Assembly (NCBI RefSeq): GCF_022899935.1
Contig: NZ_JALJCJ010000004.1
Coordinates: 186,001 to 250,000 of the forward strand
Reading direction: 5' to 3'
Origin: Shinella curvata
Lineage (GTDB): Bacteria; Pseudomonadota; Alphaproteobacteria; Rhizobiales; Rhizobiaceae
DNA: 64,000 bases
Made by a program: the position numbers and the translations under genes. The notes under the pieces were generated by a model. The model was not told where the DNA came from. It made no database searches and worked only from the letters and a program-made list of their open reading frames with translations. This document shows positions 62,299-64,000 of this stretch, in pieces (the first letter of the stretch is position 1; the number at the start of each line of letters is the position of its first letter).

Positions 62299-64000
62299 AT
62301 GCGCGATCCACGTTACGATATCCTGTTCGAGCCGGTTCGGATCGGCCCGGTGACCACGCGCAATCGCTTCTACCAGGTGCCGCACTGTAGCGGCATGGGC
62401 CACCGCTATCCCGAGGCGGACCTCTCTCTTCGGCGCATGAAAGCCGAGGGCGGCTGGGGCGTCGTCTCCACGCAGGAAACCGAAATCCACCCCTCCTCCG
62501 ACATTTCGCCTTCCAACCAGCAGCGCATCTGGGACGATCACGATGTCGACCGGCTGAAGAAGTTGACAGAGGCTGTGCACGAGCATGGAAGCCTTGCCGC
62601 GATCCAGCTGGTTCACAACGGCATCCACACCGCCAATCGGCTGACCCGTATCGCCCCCTATGGCCCTTCGGACATGGTGGTGGACGTCGAGGATCCTGTG
62701 CAGGCGCGTGCCATGGACAAGGCAGATATCGCGGCGTTCCGGACATGGCACCGCGATGCGGCGCTCAGGGCGAAGCGGGCGGGTTTCGATATCGTCTATG
62801 TCTATGCCGGGCACGACATGACGTTGCTCCAGCATTTCCTGCTCCAGCGGCACAATTCCCGCACCGATGAATACGGCGGCAGTTTCGAAAATCGCTTGCG
62901 TCTGTTCCGCGAGGTTCTGGCCGATACACGCGATGCCGTCGGTGATCGCTGTGCCATCGCCGTGCGCTTCGCCGTCGAGGAACTGCTGGGGGCCGACGGC
63001 CTGCAGCATGACGGTGAGGGACGCGACGTTGTCGCGGCGCTGGCGGAAGAGCCGGACCTCTGGGATGTCAACCTTTCCAACTGGTCGAATGACAGCCAGA
63101 CCGCCCGTTTCTCGCAGGAAGGTTTCCAGGAAGCCTATACCGCCTTCGTCAAGACGGTGACGACGAAGCCCGTCGTCGGCGTCGGCCGCTATACGTCACC
63201 GGATGCGATGGTGCGGGCGATCCGCTCCGGCGTGCTCGACCTGGTCGGAGCCGCGCGTCCCTCCATCGCCGATCCTTTCCTGCCGAAGAAGATCGAGGAG
63301 GGCCGCATCGACGATATCCGGGAGTGCATCGGCTGCAACATCTGTACCGCCGGCGACAACACCGTCGTGCCGATACGCTGTACACAGAACCCGACCATTG
63401 GCGAGGAGGCTCGTAAGGGCTGGCATCCGGAGATCATTCCGTCGCTCGCAAAACCCGAAGCCGTGCTTATCATCGGCGGCGGGCCGACAGGGCTTGAGGC
63501 GGCGCGCGCCCTTGCCCAGCGCGGCGCGGACGTCACGGTCGCGGAGGCCGGTCGCGAATGGGGCGGCCGCGTCACAAAGGAGGCGAAACTACCGGGACTT
63601 GCGACCTGGGCGCGCGTGCGCGACTGGCGCATGGGCCAGCTGCGGCAGGCTCCGAATGTCGAGCTTTATCTCGATAGTCCCCTCACCGCCGAGGATGTGC
63701 TTTCCTACGGTATCCGGCATGTGGCGATCGCTACCGGAGCCCGCTGGCGCACCGACGGGGTCGGCCGCCTGCACCGCTCTGCCCTGCCCTTCCTGTCGGG
63801 CAATGCCGTTGTCGGTGTCGACGCGCTTCTCGAACGCGGAACGGCTGCTCTTTCAGGTAACGGTCCGGTCGTGATCTTCGATGACGACCGGTATTACATG
63901 GCAAGCGTGCTCGCGGAAATGATCGCGCTGTCGGGTCGCCGGGTGACCTTCGTCACGCCTGCGTCCATCGTCGCGCCATGGACGGATCACACGCTGGAAC
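62299..64000 (+). CDS. Trimethylamine dehydrogenase-family NADH:flavin oxidoreductase (5' part; runs off the right edge)
   Basis: At least 567 residues are in the window. The OYE-like barrel begins MRDPRYDILFEPVRIGPV with the covalent-FMN-type Cys30 (YQVPHCSGMG), catalytic Tyr169/His172 (VYVYAGHDM), and Asp265. A 4Fe-4S motif ECIGCNICTAGDNTVVPIRC follows, then an ADP/FAD domain (LIIGGGPTGLEAARALAQRG). Overall it matches TMADH strongly. Tyr60 of the trimethylamine pocket is Glu60, so the substrate probably differs: dimethylamine-like, dimethylglycine, N-methylproline or a betaine. GGGGGAGGAACC precedes ATG 62299. The divergent TetR gene probably represses it. Confidence 0.9.
   Translation, partial: MRDPRYDILFEPVRIGPVTTRNRFYQVPHCSGMGHRYPEADLSLRRMKAEGGWGVVSTQETEIHPSSDISPSNQQRIWDDHDVDRLKKLTEAVHEHGSLAAIQLVHNGIHTANRLTRIAPYGPSDMVVDVEDPVQARAMDKADIAAFRTWHRDAALRAKRAGFDIVYVYAGHDMTLLQHFLLQRHNSRTDEYGGSFENRLRLFREVLADTRDAVGDRCAIAVRFAVEELLGADGLQHDGEGRDVVAALAEEPDLWDVNLSNWSNDSQTARFSQEGFQEAYTAFVKTVTTKPVVGVGRYTSPDAMVRAIRSGVLDLVGAARPSIADPFLPKKIEEGRIDDIRECIGCNICTAGDNTVVPIRCTQNPTIGEEARKGWHPEIIPSLAKPEAVLIIGGGPTGLEAARALAQRGADVTVAEAGREWGGRVTKEAKLPGLATWARVRDWRMGQLRQAPNVELYLDSPLTAEDVLSYGIRHVAIATGARWRTDGVGRLHRSALPFLSGNAVVGVDALLERGTAALSGNGPVVIFDDDRYYMASVLAEMIALSGRRVTFVTPASIVAPWTDHTLE

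Noticed and set aside
1-64000. tRNA/rRNA genes, CRISPR arrays, insertion sequences or prophage
   Set aside because: No cloverleaf, repeat-spacer pattern, transposase or integrase motif was recognised on either strand.

Overview
The window looks like chromosome or megaplasmid DNA of a Rhizobiaceae alphaproteobacterium (Sinorhizobium/Ensifer, Rhizobium, Agrobacterium or Shinella type). The base composition is GC-rich with strongly biased third positions, so long false frames appear on antisense strands. The clearest taxonomic marker is a nearly complete succinoglycan (exo) cluster in the same gene order as Sinorhizobium meliloti. No tRNA, rRNA, CRISPR array, transposase or phage gene was seen.

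Region 1 (1-9210) is a catabolic island. It holds the 5' end of an aldehyde dehydrogenase, a GntR/FCD regulator, a TerC-family membrane protein, an Asp/Glu-racemase-family protein that lacks both usual cysteines, an MFS carrier with a divergent RpiR regulator, and an operon of two M20 amidohydrolases with a diaminopropionate ammonia-lyase and a divergent Lrp regulator. The operon suggests use of an N-substituted 2,3-diaminopropionate (for example carbamoyl or acyl) as a nitrogen and carbon source.

Region 2 (9182-28943) is the exo cluster. exoY-F-Q-Z run leftward; exoX and exoU run rightward; exoV and exoW run leftward; exoT-H-K-L-A-M-O-N-P run rightward. Together they encode subunit priming (ExoY), assembly (ExoA, L, M, O, U, W), decoration (ExoZ acetyl, ExoH succinyl, ExoV pyruvyl), flipping, polymerisation and export (ExoT, Q, P, F), precursor supply (ExoN), depolymerisation (ExoK) and repression (ExoX). 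exoB and exoI are not seen. A long AT-rich control region lies between exoY and exoX.

Region 3 (29000-36881) contains an ECF sigma gene beside a 1213-residue protein that joins a FecR-type domain, TPRs and a C-terminal outer-membrane barrel. It also holds a BASS-type transporter, several small rhizobial proteins, and a dihydrodipicolinate-synthase-like protein without its catalytic lysine.

Region 4 (36998-48973) is a potassium and divalent-metal transport block. The kdp operon (27-residue peptide, kdpF, kdpA, 48-residue peptide, kdpB, C, D, E, then a PtsN-like EIIA gene) runs leftward, and corA and kup run rightward. Two 11-bp-period direct repeats of the same type lie about 120-130 bp upstream of the first kdp peptide and of the operon starting at 36881, and are proposed KdpE sites.

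Region 5 (49049-61485) is an iron island. It has a candidate iron-responsive operator, fecI-fecR-TonB-dependent receptor, a DUF2218 protein, and a complete petrobactin-type (asb) siderophore pathway compressed by two gene fusions (AsbB-AsbC and AsbD-AsbE), then AsbF and a FatB-like siderophore-binding protein, ending in a terminator. This petrobactin-like locus in a rhizobial background is the most striking system here.

Region 6 (61560-64000) has a TetR/BetI-type regulator, a 45-bp dyad operator and the 5' part of a trimethylamine-dehydrogenase-family flavoprotein whose substrate-pocket Tyr60 is replaced by Glu.
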